From Peronospora farinosa (taxonomy: Eukaryota > Oomycota > Peronosporomycetes > Peronosporales > Peronosporaceae), in assembly GCA_947646735.1 (NCBI GenBank), contig CANTFK010000267.1, positions 62,001 to 126,000 of the forward strand: DNA of 64,000 nucleotides, given 5' to 3'. This document shows, piece after piece, positions 32,033 through 42,892 of the stretch. The first letter of the stretch is position 1, and the number at the start of each line of letters is the position of its first letter. The position numbers and the translations under genes were made by a program. Under the pieces are notes generated by a model. That model had not been told where the DNA came from. It did not search any database and saw only the letters and a program-made list of their open reading frames with translations.

Positions 32033-32195
32033 TTGACCAGGGCTTGTTCACCAAGTCCCTGCGCCATATGCTCTGCCAACTCCCTATGATGTTGGGAGAG
32101 GTGAGGGAAGTCACTCCAGTCCATATTAAGGACCATGTCAACCACACGCACGCTCAGAGAGACGGGTCGTGGAAAGGACTATTAGTGCTACCAAG
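32033..32195 (-). pseudogene. Leader and gag N-terminus of element D2
   Basis: Mirror image of 8,330-8,492: primer-binding site (GGACTATTAGTGCTACCA) and gag start, ending in TTGACCAGGGCTTG at the A-prime insertion. The A insertion point within D is the same base position as in D1. Confidence 0.82.
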
Positions 32196-32782
32196 TGTAG
32201 ACGGGCACTTCTACGAAGTTGCTTCGTGCTACTAGCACACACCTTCAGCACAAGCGAGGAAGCGGTTAGACCGTCTTACCTTTGCGTGCGAGGGTGGTTG
32301 GGAGGTTGGTCGACTGCTTAAGCAGTCGTACCACCAGTTGCCTCTCGCTTAAGCGAGAGTGCAACGAACTTCTAATCAAAAAGTCATTGACGTCACGCAG
32401 AAGTTTCTCAACTTCTGGTGCGTGGTGTGTTTGTTTAAGTAAATTCAAGACTGAGCTATATTTAATTAATTATAACTAAACATATACTTAACTACTGATT
32501 GGCTATATATATATAGATCGGATACGCGACTCTTTAGAAGCATATCCTGTCGCATGATCTTAAATCTAGATGTAAGATCGCAACTGACGTCCTTCTGAGA
32601 CGTCGTGATGCCTAGCTTCAACTAGCGTCATCCCTTCTCATGTGAATCCATCCATGGAAATCACATTTACGAGGATGGGTCACATTGATGTGCCTCACCC
32701 AAGTGGCAGGTCTAAGGTACCACGTACCTCCCTGTTAAGTATCATATACTTAACGGATTCGTGTAACCATAGGCCCGTAACA
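32196..32782 (-). repeat. 5' LTR of element D2 (minus), U3 type gamma
   Basis: 587 bp. The R-U5 half matches D1 closely, but the U3 end (revcomp TGTTACGGGCCTATGGTTAC...) differs from D1 and is nearer to, yet distinct from, the 46,508 type. It forms the right border of the 25-kb nest. Confidence 0.82.
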
Positions 32783-32888
32783 CCATCATTCGTGTAACTA
32801 TTTGCTCGTTGCAGTAGCCGTTTATTTTGTTTCATAGAACTAAGTGGCTTTTAGCCGTATAATTGCTCATTTCATTAGAACTAGAAAG

Positions 32889-32967
32889 GTGTACCCCTGA
32901 GAGTCTTCCTCTGACTAAAGAGCTGTGTAGCTCTGCTACAAAGTCAGCCGTTTAGACTCAGGTACAC
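32889..32967. repeat. Nested inverted repeat (three-tier stem)
   Basis: Outer arms GTGTACC(C)CTGAG and CTCAGGTACAC, middle arms CTGACT and AGTCAG, inner arms AGAGCT and AGCTCT nest within 79 bp. A separate hairpin GTGTAGC GGA GCTACAC follows at 32,990-33,006. It is not a tRNA: no GGTTC loop or proper arm lengths. Confidence 0.6.
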
Positions 32968-33863
32968 GATTGACAGCAAGTGCTACTAAGTGTAGCGGAG
33001 CTACACATCTCTATAAATACCTCAGTAAAGTCAAGTATTCCATTTGCATTTTATGCATTCTTACTGATTATCCAACCACCCGTTACAAAAACGCTTAGCA
33101 TATTCTTAGCTTTCGTTAGCGTCAACAGCACGCAGGTGCAGGATCGATATGACAAACAGAAATGGAGCGACTTTTTTGTTTGAGGACAGAAGCAAACTCA
33201 AGTCACTGTGAAGGCCGACCAACATGTTCAGTCAGCTACACCACAATTTACGTTTGTGGAGGAGTCTTCGGTTGTAAAAAATTCATCAACCTGACGAAAC
33301 TTTGTGAGAACTTGGGCCGAACACTCTCTCAAGCTTTATTTCGTTCCGTTTCACTGAATATAGTTTGCTTATGAAAAGTTTAAAGATTACAGGTACATCT
33401 AGTGCAACGCAAGACCTTAGGTGTTAATTCGACGTTGAAGAGTACTGATTTTACTAATGCCCTTTTTTCTATATCGGAAATGTCTCACCTGTGACAATGA
33501 ATCTGTGACAACTAATGTACAAAAATCAGATGGTAAGACCAAATTTTGATCGTCCTGCTGGCTGGATCTGTGTACTATACGCAGCTGAGCCTCCCCTATC
33601 CTCTAGCCATCGGCAATACCGGTGGCACGTGTGACTTTTTTGACCAACGGGGTGTCCGTCATCCGTTTAGCGGCATCATTTCGACGAGATGATCAATCAC
33701 CTTGCAAATCGCAGCGTGCCTTGTCGCGATGAATGCTACTATCTATGTGCAAGAACATGTAGGTGTAGCTATATGACTGACAGCAGATTAATACCAGTCG
33801 GATATGCACTGTCCTGTTTTTTCGCTGACAAAAACTCCTTACAAAGCGAGTGGCTCGCCCGGC

Positions 33864-33921
33864 CGTTAGTCGCAATATCCTACGATTAATTTGTATTAAT
33901 CGTAGAATATTGCGACTAACG
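33864..33921. repeat. 27-bp near-perfect inverted repeat, 4-bp loop
   Basis: CGTTAGTCGCAATATCCTAC... pairs with ...GTAGAATATTGCGACTAACG, one mismatch (C/A), loop TTGT. AT-rich tip and GC-rich feet (CCCGGCC / GCGCGGG) would allow cruciform or hairpin RNA. Possibly the terminal repeat of a short defunct DNA transposon. Confidence 0.75.
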
Positions 33922-35905
33922 CGCGGGAGCTATAGCATGGTTACTAGACAGAAGTCTTTTCAGTACAGCGACAGCAGTGCAGTTCTGGCTGTTGAGCTCT
34001 CGTGTTGTGCAACGGATTGTTTAGACCTTAGCTACTAGACCTTAACTAATGCGGTGTGCTCGCAGAAGCGTAAGACATAGCTTAACTTTACACAAATTTT
34101 GCAAGTCATGTTTATCTAGCAGCTCACCCGGTAAGTAAAAGTAACCACCGAAAACTCTTGAACGGTAGCATGGTAGCAGAGGACGCAGCGATTCAGTCCG
34201 CAACGTGACAACGCTAAATTTTTGCCGTGACTACTACCGGAAAAGTAGCACCACAAGCATTAGAAAAAGGGATGTTGCGTGCGACAAAGAGCATGGCTGG
34301 AACTCGCGCATAGGGGGACAATCAATGACTGACGTAAGCAGAAGAAAAAAAATTTCGGGTGAGAAAAGTAAAGATGCTCTCGCAATTCGACATCGAGTTT
34401 TGGACCTACATGATGGCCGCCGGGCGAAGCTGTTTCCTGTCAACGCCGTCTTTGAGCGTCAGAACTGTCCTGAGTGGCTTAGAAAGCAACAATGGTTGCT
34501 AGCACAGCCTATGGATCACAGCTTCGGCGGCTCATACGTGTAGCGCCATGCGTGGCAACCTATTAATTCAGCATCGTAACTACCTCATTTTACGAAGCAA
34601 TTAACGCTATATGTAGCTGCAAGATATAGTTGCTGTATTGTTTGCTGTAAAGTAGATATGTAAGATGTAAAGTCAGGTATGTTGCTGTTTGCGCTCGTAG
34701 CTTTAGTCATTGGATCAGCAAATTTCAGGTGCAAAGCGATGGAGGCTCACAAAATGCATTAGAGCGTGTTGGCCACTTTGCCATGACGCTGTTGCCCTTG
34801 CCCTTGGCCATTTAGAAGCATAGTACGCATCAGTTTCCGTTTAGTCTAGCATCGTCATAGTGACGGACAGAATTCAAATGTTACCTCGAGGCATATTCAT
34901 CGGCAAAAAACTATTGATGTATGTGTTACTAGGTATCGCGGCGATCTGCATGTTGTACGATAAAAAAGTAAAGGATAAGGGACTTTCGTGGAGAGGTTCA
35001 AATGATAATGCATTACATGTATTGGCTGGAGTGTCTAAAACATTTTTTCAAGTGCATTTTCTCGGCCGGTGTTTGACGACGGGGAAGGTCGCGCATCTTT
35101 ACCCTGCCCATCCCCATTGGAACCCTTTCTCACTTTCTTAGACACTGGGATGCGCCTGTGATTCGGCAGTTCCTGTATCTTTTGGCAACCTTTACGTAAC
35201 GTAATGGATATGGCGGAAGACGGGCTACCTCTCCACCAAGTTAGCGTCCCTATGAGCAAGCTATGCCAGGTTCTAGTCGTAGATCTCAGGATAGCTGGTG
35301 GCATATCTCAGGAGAACTCTGATGTGCTGGCAGACCATCATCATATCTTCCAATATGTTTTCTTTTTACTAGCATTAGATTTCGCAGCAAGTACCTTTTA
35401 CTGCCACTCTTGGTCCGCCAGAGACGAGGCTGAAACATCTCTTAACACCACGTTCTCTTTCTGATACCACTATATGAGCAAAGTACTGTCTCACATGTAC
35501 ATGGCGGACAATGCATATTCAGAAGAATATGAGTGAATGACAGAATGTAAGACGTCGTTTATCAAAAGCGAGCTGCGACAGTTTCTCTCAGGTGGCTACA
35601 TGTACTGCCTCAGCTTGCATTATAAAGCTTACTTCGAGCTACAACTGCGGGGATCAAAGGTCTAACTGCAGCCTGGTGCGTTTTTTTTACGCGCTCCCTA
35701 TTGACACGGTTTTGTAAGCCAGTGGAGATCTCCTCACAGCGTCCTCTCTCGCACTCCTTGCCGCTGCAGCCATGTGTATGTGGCGCACATCAATTCTTCC
35801 TTCTGGTAACTCATCTATCACTCTGCATTCAGCGCCGCGCCCCTCCGGTCACTTTTCAAGAAACTCAGTCCGTTTAAAAGCGAGTCTTGCGATAGAGTAA
35901 AAAAC

Positions 35906-37231
35906 ATGGACTGGATGCAGCCCCGTGACCAGCTACTACATAATTCATCCCTTTCCACCGCTCCTTCCTTTAGACTTGTGGACGCCAACAACCGCGTGCG
36001 CGAGCTCACAGACCCGCTCAAGCGGCAGCTGAGAGCGTCTCACTCCTTCTGCCAGCCTCAGGCGAGTAATGACGGACGATCGGCTGCTGAGCTGGAGGAA
36101 GAGCGTCAGCTGGAACAGCAGTTGCAGGTGCAGAAGGAGGAAATGTGCTTTATCTCGCCGCTGCCACGCCATGACGTTGGCAAACTCCGCGTGACCACCA
36201 AGTCGCACGCCTTCACGTACGGTGGCTCCAGAAGCTCGTCTAACCTGCACTCAACGCCTCCTCTAGCACCACCCGTGTCACCGTTCGCTAGTATGGCTCT
36301 GTCGGCTCCGGCCGCGCCCATCGGCAAGATCCATAATCCGTTTCTCAGCGCCAAAATGGAAAAAAACCCTCGTTTACCTTCGCTCGATGCGATGCGCAAC
36401 TCGCCGAGTACGCACCTGAAGCCGCTGGGTATAGCCTCACGGCCGTCCTCGCTCTCGCTGCACAGGTTCTCGGATGTCTCGACGCTGTCGTCGTCGTCGC
36501 AGTCGGCATCTCCATCTCCATCGCCCTCGCCGCTTCGTCAGCCTCAGTTGACGCATCACTCGAACGGTTCACTGCGCTCACTGTCCAACACGTCGCTGTC
36601 GTCAGTGGCCTCTACGTCGCCGACACCGTACTCGCAGTCGCTTCCGGGCGTGTTTTTCCTGCAGGACAGGAGACGATCCCGTATGTCGTTCGACGATTCC
36701 AACCGCATGTCGATTTCGTCGGAGGATGAAGAAAGCGGCATGCGTCTTCTCAGCTCGAGTGTAGGTCGCAGTGAAGGAAGCAGCGATGCTATGACGGCGG
36801 CGGCAAATGCCGCGGCTCAGGCGGCACTTTACAATAGTAATGTCCGCGGTGGTCGTGTCTGCAGGTATGCAAACTGCGGCAACATCGCTCGATCTCGTGG
36901 TCTGTGCCGTACACACGGTGGTGGCAAACGGTGTTCGCATTCAAACTGTAACAAGAGCGCACAGGCGAACCGCAAGTGCATCGCTCATGGAGGTGGTACC
37001 CCCTGCTCGTACGAGGACTGTGAGAAGACGGCGCAGTCGCGCGGTCTGTGCAAAGCCCATGGTGGTGGCGCTCGGTGCAAACATCCTGACTGTCCCAAAA
37101 GTAGTCAGTCGAAGGGATTGTGTCGCGGCCATGGTGGTGGTATTAAGTGTAAGGCTGAGGGCTGCGAAAAGTGGGTACAAAAGAATGGGTATTGCATCAA
37201 GCATGGTCGTGAATGTACGATGACCTCCTGA
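35906..37231 (+). CDS. WRKY19-like Cys/His repeat zinc-finger protein
   Basis: 441 residues, one exon. The N-terminal 300 residues are low complexity, Ser/Pro-rich (for example SSSSQSASPSPSPSP near 195), with no fold evident. Residues about 316-438 consist of five repeats of about 25 residues with the pattern C-x4-C-x(3-5)-A/S-Q-x-G-L-C-x2-H-G-G-G-x-R/K-C, as in CRYANCGNIARSRGLCRTHG. This is the zinc-binding repeat found in WRKY19-like proteins of oomycetes; each unit supplies two Cys, one Cys and one His. There is no plant WRKY DNA-binding domain. A nuclear regulatory role is usually assumed from homologs but not shown by this sequence. ATG 35,906 is the first in frame. Confidence 0.85.
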   Translation: MDWMQPRDQLLHNSSLSTAPSFRLVDANNRVRELTDPLKRQLRASHSFCQPQASNDGRSAAELEEERQLEQQLQVQKEEMCFISPLPRHDVGKLRVTTKSHAFTYGGSRSSSNLHSTPPLAPPVSPFASMALSAPAAPIGKIHNPFLSAKMEKNPRLPSLDAMRNSPSTHLKPLGIASRPSSLSLHRFSDVSTLSSSSQSASPSPSPSPLRQPQLTHHSNGSLRSLSNTSLSSVASTSPTPYSQSLPGVFFLQDRRRSRMSFDDSNRMSISSEDEESGMRLLSSSVGRSEGSSDAMTAAANAAAQAALYNSNVRGGRVCRYANCGNIARSRGLCRTHGGGKRCSHSNCNKSAQANRKCIAHGGGTPCSYEDCEKTAQSRGLCKAHGGGARCKHPDCPKSSQSKGLCRGHGGGIKCKAEGCEKWVQKNGYCIKHGRECTMTS

Positions 37232-38475
37232 GCTGTTGTTCTTTTAGCTTGCCACTGAGTGTGTGTGTAGCAGTGGATGCATAGAGAGCGTAGTAGCGTG
37301 TGGAGGATGAATTAGTGTGGATGATTTATTCAAAGGAGGATGTTGGCATTGGTAGTAGTAGTAGTGGGAGCGTGAGGTATTAGGAAAGGAAGCTAAGGAC
37401 TGTATGACAGGACCGTGAAAATGGTGAGAATGGTGTTAAGATGTATTTTTTGACAACGATGTGCTTTGAGGGGTGTATGTATACGCGAAATTTGAATTTC
37501 ACGTCCCTCGCAAAGGGTGGTTCTCTCTGTTGCAGGAAGATTCACTTAACGCACTAAGTCCACATGCCTTTTGGTGTGTGTGAAGTAGAACGTAAGAGTT
37601 CAAACACTGTCGAACTATTTTCCTGTTTTTAGGACGGAGTATAGAGAAATAGGATAGATTTGAGGTGCGAGACGTGTACGGTCGACGGTTTCTTCGCCAA
37701 GATGAGCTTTAACTCTGATGTCAAGCACGAAATGATAGCGCGCCGTAGCAGGGTAGGCTTTTGCTTTTTTGTATAGCAAGGTAAGAACAATTGCTTTCGT
37801 ACTGGAAGACCAGCGCACAACATATCGCAACAGCTGCTCAAGATTTTTATTATTGCCTGAGGTTTTCGTAGCTCCAGTCGATGGTGATTCGCGTGCACTT
37901 ACGACTCTGTTCTCTTTGGTGCAAGGAATCGCAGACGGTGTGTGTTGTACGAATGGTAAAAGTCTTGAATGCGAGTAGGTGGTGTTTTCGAACGACATTA
38001 GAATCTGTTTTTGGGACTAGAGGCTAATTTGCCACATCAAAAAGATTGTGCTATCACATAACGCCTGTAGCATTTACTTGAGATATTGCGTATAATTACA
38101 TACTCAATTATTAGGCGGGTTGTTGCATTTCTAGGTCAAAAAATGGCTACATCCGACAAGAAGCTACCGCTCGCGAGATGCATACAAAATGTAGCTTAAA
38201 TCAGACTAATTGGCACCTCCTTTTTCTGTGTAACACTTATGTGTCACAAGTAGTTTTCATTCTCGCACCATGGCGACAGCAACATCGAAACACAATCTCG
38301 CCGCTACTACGACGGTACCAGAGCTCCACATCAAGTATGCCACAGTTTAAAGTAGTTTGATAGAACACAAGTGTCTTCACTATCTATCGTTGTTTTTTGC
38401 TAGCCACAATTTCTCCAACAAAGTGAAATATGGCACTATACAAAATGCGTCCAACACCTCTCACACTGATCTCTA
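37232..38475. other. Intergenic region before the TBP-like gene
   Basis: 1.2 kb with no family-level coding signal. The minus strand is open with an ATG from 37,998 to 37,615 (127 residues, MSFENTTYSHSRLL start). It has no recognised domain and could be chance. AT-rich with G-rich TAGTAGTAGT and GTGTGTGTAG runs just after the WRKY19-like stop. Confidence 0.4.
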
Positions 38476-39251
38476 ATGATACGTCTGATGCCCAGGAATT
38501 TTGTATGCTCTGCCAATCTCGGCATGCGATTCGATCTTACGAACCTTCTGGTCAAGTCTCATCGACGGGCAGAGCTGGTGCCAAAGAAAAACTGCATCTT
38601 GATGAAATTGCACAACCCCAAGGCCACGGCCATGCTCTTCGGCAATGGGAAGCTAGTCTGCACGGGCGCAGAGACGGAAGAAGCCATTAAAAACGCGGCT
38701 CGTAGATTTACGCAAGTGATCCAGAAGATGGACTTCCCAGGAGTTAATCTCATTGACTTCAAGATCCAGAATGTCGTGGGCACTTGCAACTTGGGATTCC
38801 GAGTGCTAGTGGAGGCGCTTGCTTTTGCACACAGTGACTGCTGCACGGTAAGATGCTGTTGCTAGAGGGAAGTTATTAATTGTAATGTCATGGGGAATGA
38901 TGAGTATGTGATTTTGCATTGGGGGTGTAGTACGAGCCAGAGCTGTACCCAGCGCTGATCTACCGCTTGGAGAAGCCGCAAGTGAAGGTGCTTGTGTTTG
39001 TGAGTGGGAAAGTGGTTTTTACGGATTCAAAGGCGCCACAAGATTTGGACGCTGCTTGTGAAACCATCTTTCCAGTACGTTCTCTGGCCTACATTTGTGT
39101 GAGCATTGGTAAAGCATTAATGCGTCTTTGTCCGTGTCAGATTCTTTGTCAATTCAAGGACCCGAAGCCGATCGGCTCTACTGGCAGTAACACATTGTCG
39201 GATTTTCATTCGAAGACTGATACTGATGACGAGTCCCACCTTGACGACTAG
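38476..39251 (+). CDS. Divergent TATA-box-binding protein (TBP-related factor), three exons
   Basis: Exons 38,476-38,847, 38,931-39,074 and 39,141-39,251 join in phase (GTAAGA...TAG and GTACGT...CAG introns) to 208 residues. The two TBP saddle repeats are clear: repeat 1 ends AMLFGNGKLVCTGAETEEAI, then DFKIQNVVGTCNLGF, and repeat 2 has YEPELYPALIYRLEKPQ and VLVFVSGKVVFTDSKA. TBP nucleates pre-initiation complexes at promoters. Two of the four DNA-intercalating Phe positions look changed (KRF-type to KKN in repeat 1; ELF to ELY in repeat 2), and TGAK is TDSK, so this is probably a TBP paralog rather than the canonical TBP. The N terminus before the saddle is very short; an upstream exon beginning MALYKMRPTP (38,430) is possible. 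Confidence 0.85.
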
Positions 39252-39723
39252 AATAGTGTAATCGTAATTATTCATCTACAGCGCTTTGTGTCTATCTGTT
39301 CTGTTATTTGTACTAAGGGACGTAGTCTAATGTGAAGCTCTCCGTTAGACTGCGTCCTTTTCTGAAAGTGATATAGTTCCTCTAACGAAATCAAAAATAT
39401 CCCAGCACATATTCTTCGTATTATTCAGGTACCTGCAGCGCATAACGCTTTCATCTTTGCCCTCTGGTTAACCTGCAGCAACTTAGAACTTGTACGGAAG
39501 TCGATTGCGTAGCTCTCTTCGTGGCTGCAGGACGCAGCTCTAGCTGTCGCAACGCTGGGATGACGCTTGACATGAAAAAGTTGTCATAAAACACACTGCA
39601 ACTAGATTCAAAATATACGTCTATGAAGTGGGCAAGCAGAAGCAACTGACATTGCCCAGACATGCAGTGTCAGTCTTCCTGCCGAATACTTAGAGCTATT
39701 TACCACGCAGCAAACACTCCTGT
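39252..39723. other. Intergenic region between convergent TBP-like and FCF1 genes
   Basis: About 470 bp of 3' regions. It includes the direct/inverted pair AGTCTAATGTGAAGCTCTCCGTTAGACT near 39,326, a possible terminator-like hairpin. No coding signal. Confidence 0.4.
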
Positions 39724-40663
39724 CTACTTGATCTTGGCGGCGTTGGCCTCTGGAAGCCGCTCAATCACAAATTTGCGGTTAGATATATACATGATAGGCA
39801 CACCAGGAACCTTACGGATACGTCGCTTGAGCTCACGATCACACGTCGCAATGACATAGCAACGATGCTGCTGCACACGCTGCAGCAGACAATCATCGGC
39901 ATACGTGCCCTTGTGTGTGCAAGGCAGTCGTTCAAAACGCGGATCCTTTGCTAGTCGCAGTGCCACGCGGTACTTTTGACCTAGCTTTTCTAACTCTGCC
40001 ATCACGCAGTCCGTGATACAAGGGGTGCCTGCACGAGCAGAGCAGAACAACACATAATTCAAAGGTTGGTCAGTCTACTGATCATTTACAAAAAGAGCCA
40101 GGTACATCTTTGACACAGCAATACTTACACTTGGCGAGCAGGCAGTCCATCATGGCCGAGACGACCTCGAGCTTGTTCTTGATAGAAAAATTGATGAAGT
40201 TTGTATCCACGATGACACTGTACGGTGGACCCAGAGCTGAATTGTACTTGAAAAACATATTTGACGGGATCTGGTCACTGCGTTACGCAACAGCAAAGCA
40301 CAATACCAGCAAATAAGACTCCAGCACCCTTCATTTCTCTGTTTCAATATCCTCTCACCACTTACATTTGCTTAGGCTCCGCAGCCTTGCGCTTCTTCTC
40401 CTCCGATTTAGCAACCGCCTTCCGCACCGAGTTGCTGTATGTGTAACAACAAATTTCATGGGATAAGAGACGTGATACATGACATTTTAACAATAAAGAA
40501 TCATCGTACATGCGCGTGTCGCGAGGACTGATCATGCGCTTCACAGCGGCAAACTTGCGCGTCTTCTTGGCTTTTCCCTAAACATCAACAGCGTGTACAG
40601 ACATGTGTTGTTAGTACAAAGGACAGTTCTCACTTCGTCTTCGTTTATGGAGCATCTTACCAT
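39724..40663 (-). CDS. FCF1: rRNA-processing PIN-domain endonuclease FCF1/UTP24, five exons
   Basis: Exons 40,663-40,661 (just the ATG), 40,577-40,511, 40,434-40,366, 40,278-40,129 and 40,028-39,724 join to 197 residues plus TAG, the usual FCF1 length (198 in human). Start is [23 protein letters not shown]-domain motifs: [19 protein letters not shown] (first Asp), [17 protein letters not shown] (Glu), [12 protein letters not shown] (Asp-Asp) and [23 protein letters not shown]1 is a small-subunit processome nuclease for 18S pre-rRNA cleavage in the nucleolus. All acidic catalytic residues are present. The four introns are 70-105 bp, all GT-AG. An exon of only three bases is notable but supported by exact phase and by the conserved second residue Gly. 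Confidence 0.92.
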
Positions 40664-40783
40664 TGTCTACAAGTTGTTGCGACGTCTTCTCTGCACTGCC
40701 AACCAAGCCAGCTATCGCGATATTTGTGGTCCACACTTTCGTAGATAATAAAGAAGTACCGTAAATCACAAAATTTAGTAATC

Positions 40784-41740
40784 ATGGCGGGTTTGGAGCG
40801 GCGTGGAATGACGGCATTCGATATGGAAGAGGAGAAGGATGAGGGTCATTTTGATGCGAATGGAAATTTTGTGTGGGACGACGAGGCAAAAAAGCAAGAA
40901 GAGGCTTGGCTAGAGGATGTGTCAGAGCAGCAGATGGGCGCAGCCAAGCACGCTAAAAGCCGGCGTGAATTCCGGGACGAACAGACGGAGGAGACGCTTA
41001 CGACGGAGACGGCAAACAAGACGCTAGCGACGCTTGTAAGGCCACGTGAGACGGTGTTACAGGCGCTCAAGCGGCTTGGGTCCAAGAAGACGCGTGTTCG
41101 ACCTGGAAACAAGCGCAAGCAGACACATAGTAAAGAAGCTGAGACGACGGCGCAGACAGAGGAGGAGAAGAAGCAGTTTGAGCAGATCACAGAAGCCGCA
41201 GACTTTCTTATGAGGTTGGGAGAGGTGGAAGTTTATGGCCAGACAAAGGAAGAGTTTATCCCGGAGGAGGAGCTGTTGGCACAGCGGAGACGAGTGCAGT
41301 TTGCTGGACAGAGTGAAGGGAAGAGCGAGGAGAAGCCTCTAAAAAAAGAAATCATGTGGGAGTACAAAGCTACTGACGGAAAGATTCATGGACCTTTTCC
41401 GACATCAAGCTTCGTGGCGTGGCAGCAGCAGGTGGGTTTGATCGTGGGTGTACCTGTTGGACTGGACTATAACAATGGTGTATGGTTGTCGTAGGGCTAT
41501 TTTACAGGAGAGACTACCGTGGACATGCGGCAAGTGCTGAGAATTAGTGATGATGCTGCTGTAGAGCCTGCACACAAGAAGCAAAAGCAGAAAAATGAGA
41601 AGGTTTCTGCCGATCAAGAGATGCTCGACGATTTCGAGGACAGCGATAATGAAGACGACGCTAAGCTTGCTGATGACAAGGAAAAAGCAGACGAGAACCT
41701 ATGGAAGCGATCCGACGCGATTGATTTTTCCTCATATTGA
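40784..41740 (+). CDS. GYF-domain protein, CD2BP2/Lin1 (U5 snRNP) family, two exons
   Basis: Exons 40,784-41,431 and 41,495-41,740 (intron GTGGGT...GTAG) give 297 residues. The N terminus (DANGNFVWDDEAKKQEEAWL) is typical of the Lin1/CD2BP2 family. The GYF domain at about 190-240 has MWEYKATDGKIHGPFPTSSF, then W-Q-Q-Q joined across the intron to GYFTGE: the W, GPF and GYF residues that bind Pro-rich peptides are all present. The C-terminal tail is acidic and Lys-rich and ends WKRSDAIDFSSY. Family members bind the U5 snRNP during tri-snRNP assembly in the nucleus. It is divergent from FCF1 with about 120 bp between starts, so they may share a promoter. Confidence 0.85.
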
Positions 41741-41835
41741 TTCCTGTCATCATTCGGGTATCGACTGCGCCGCAGCTATGGGAAGGATGTATGGAGATTG
41801 AAAGTCACTGCGACGCAGTAAGTACATGTAGACAA

Positions 41836-42763
41836 CTAGTCGTCCTTCTTGGAGGATGCGCCTATGTCAATGTTGGGCTTCCCTGTCGTGTTGGGAGCGC
41901 TCCGTCGTCTTGAAGATCCTTGACTGCGGTAGTGGTCCATGTTTCGGCGTCGAACATCCGAATTGTCATCCAGATCCTCGCTCTCGCTGGATTCTGAGTC
42001 ACTTTGCATTAATGGACGTGCACTACAGCGACAGTATGAAAGGGCGTTAGCCTTGTAATTGGCAAGGTAAAACGCAGTCTTATTCCTCACCTCTTCGGGT
42101 CTGTGCTGGCGAGGGTGTCATTGCGCGTTTGAACGCGCATGTACATATTGTGCATCTTGCTCTTCATGACTACAGATACAGTAACACATCAGTCCAGCGT
42201 ATTCACGTTCCGTCAAGTTATTCTCGCCCACCTTCACTCAGGGATGTAAATTTCTCGCTCATGGCTACGTATGCGTCATTTGCAACTTCAGCCGCTGTCT
42301 TCTCGGATGCAGAAGCTTGAGTTTGCCTATTCGATCTGTCATCATGGAAGTGCGACGAGAATTCTTCGCTGGATAAAACCTCGTCGCGGAAGAATTGGTC
42401 TTGCAGCATACGGGCAAGCATGGCATCGCGTTCTTCTTGTTCGGACATGCCAAGACAATCGTCCATCGGCAGTCGCAAGAAGTCGTCAGGAAGCTTGATA
42501 TGACTCTTCGGCTTCCCTTTTGGAGAAGATGACGGACACGGTATTGAACTGCGCTGCCGACGCGTCGGAGATCCTGGAGACTGTGCAAGAGTCGGCGGTG
42601 GCTGCGGAGCTTGCTTAATACCTGCGCTAGATATCGCATCCATCGCCAGCATCGAGTCTACAGTTCTCTCTACACTTCCTTGGTGTGCTGCCAGCAATTC
42701 CTCCAGCACTTCCACATCCCAGGACGGGAACATACTACGCAGCACGATGAGCTCATCCGCCAT
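41836..42763 (-). CDS. CUE-domain ubiquitin-binding protein, three exons
   Basis: Exons 42,763-42,232, 42,169-42,091 and 42,022-41,836 join in phase to 265 residues. The N terminus, ADELIVLRSMFPSWDVEVLE and LLAAHQGSVERTVDSMLAM, is a CUE domain (MFP and the final helix with L-L-like end), which binds mono-ubiquitin or ubiquitin chains. A Pro/Ser linker, then FLRLPMDDCLGMSEQEERDA and MLARMLQDQFFRDEV, follows; this block occurs in CUE proteins of unknown role. The C-terminus has a predicted helix (KSKMHNMYMRVQTRND) and a Ser/Arg/Asp-rich tail. Start is ATG 42,763, as the upstream extension begins only with TTG. It is convergent with the GYF gene, with about 95 bp between stops. Confidence 0.8.
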
Positions 42764-42892
42764 CTTGGCTTGAATTATTGTGAGCCATTTTTTCGATATC
42801 AATTGTAACAGAATATGACTTAGGAGAAATACCTTATTTAATGTGCACCACGTAAAGAACTAGATAGCCATCGTCAATAATTTGAGTCCGAA

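Larger units (their letters stand above)
32783..35905. other. 3.1-kb gene-poor region
   Basis: Only short frames with no recognised domain. The longest ATG-started ones are 34,325-34,543 (73 residues, MTDVSRRKKISGEKSKDAL start, charged) and 35,304-35,035 minus (89 residues, with a TWWRGSPSS segment reminiscent of decayed transposon sequence); neither is convincing. A TATAAATA box at about 33,013 precedes a frame with a hydrophobic stretch (LSIFLAFVSVNSTQ) but no ATG. Two structured inverted repeats are listed separately. The 3' part contains the promoter of the WRKY19-like gene. Confidence 0.4.

Noticed and set aside
32783..32792. Polypurine tract outside the D2 LTR, making it also a 3' LTR
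   Set aside because: Only GATGG matches; the sequence beyond has no similarity to any C/D body, so it is probably chance.
32889..32967. tRNA gene
   Set aside because: Length and outer stem invite it, but there is no T-arm GGTTC motif, no anticodon arm of 5 bp and no A/B box match.
33000..33183. Gene downstream of the TATAAATA at 33,013
   Set aside because: The following hydrophobic frame has no ATG and ends after about 50 codons.
34205..34543. Small secreted or effector gene in the gene-poor gap
   Set aside because: The frame starts with GTG; from the first ATG (34,325) it lacks a signal peptide, RxLR or other effector motif.
35035..35464. Decayed transposase
   Set aside because: Short frames on both strands hint at a relic (TWWRGSPSS), but no catalytic motif or terminal repeat could be found.
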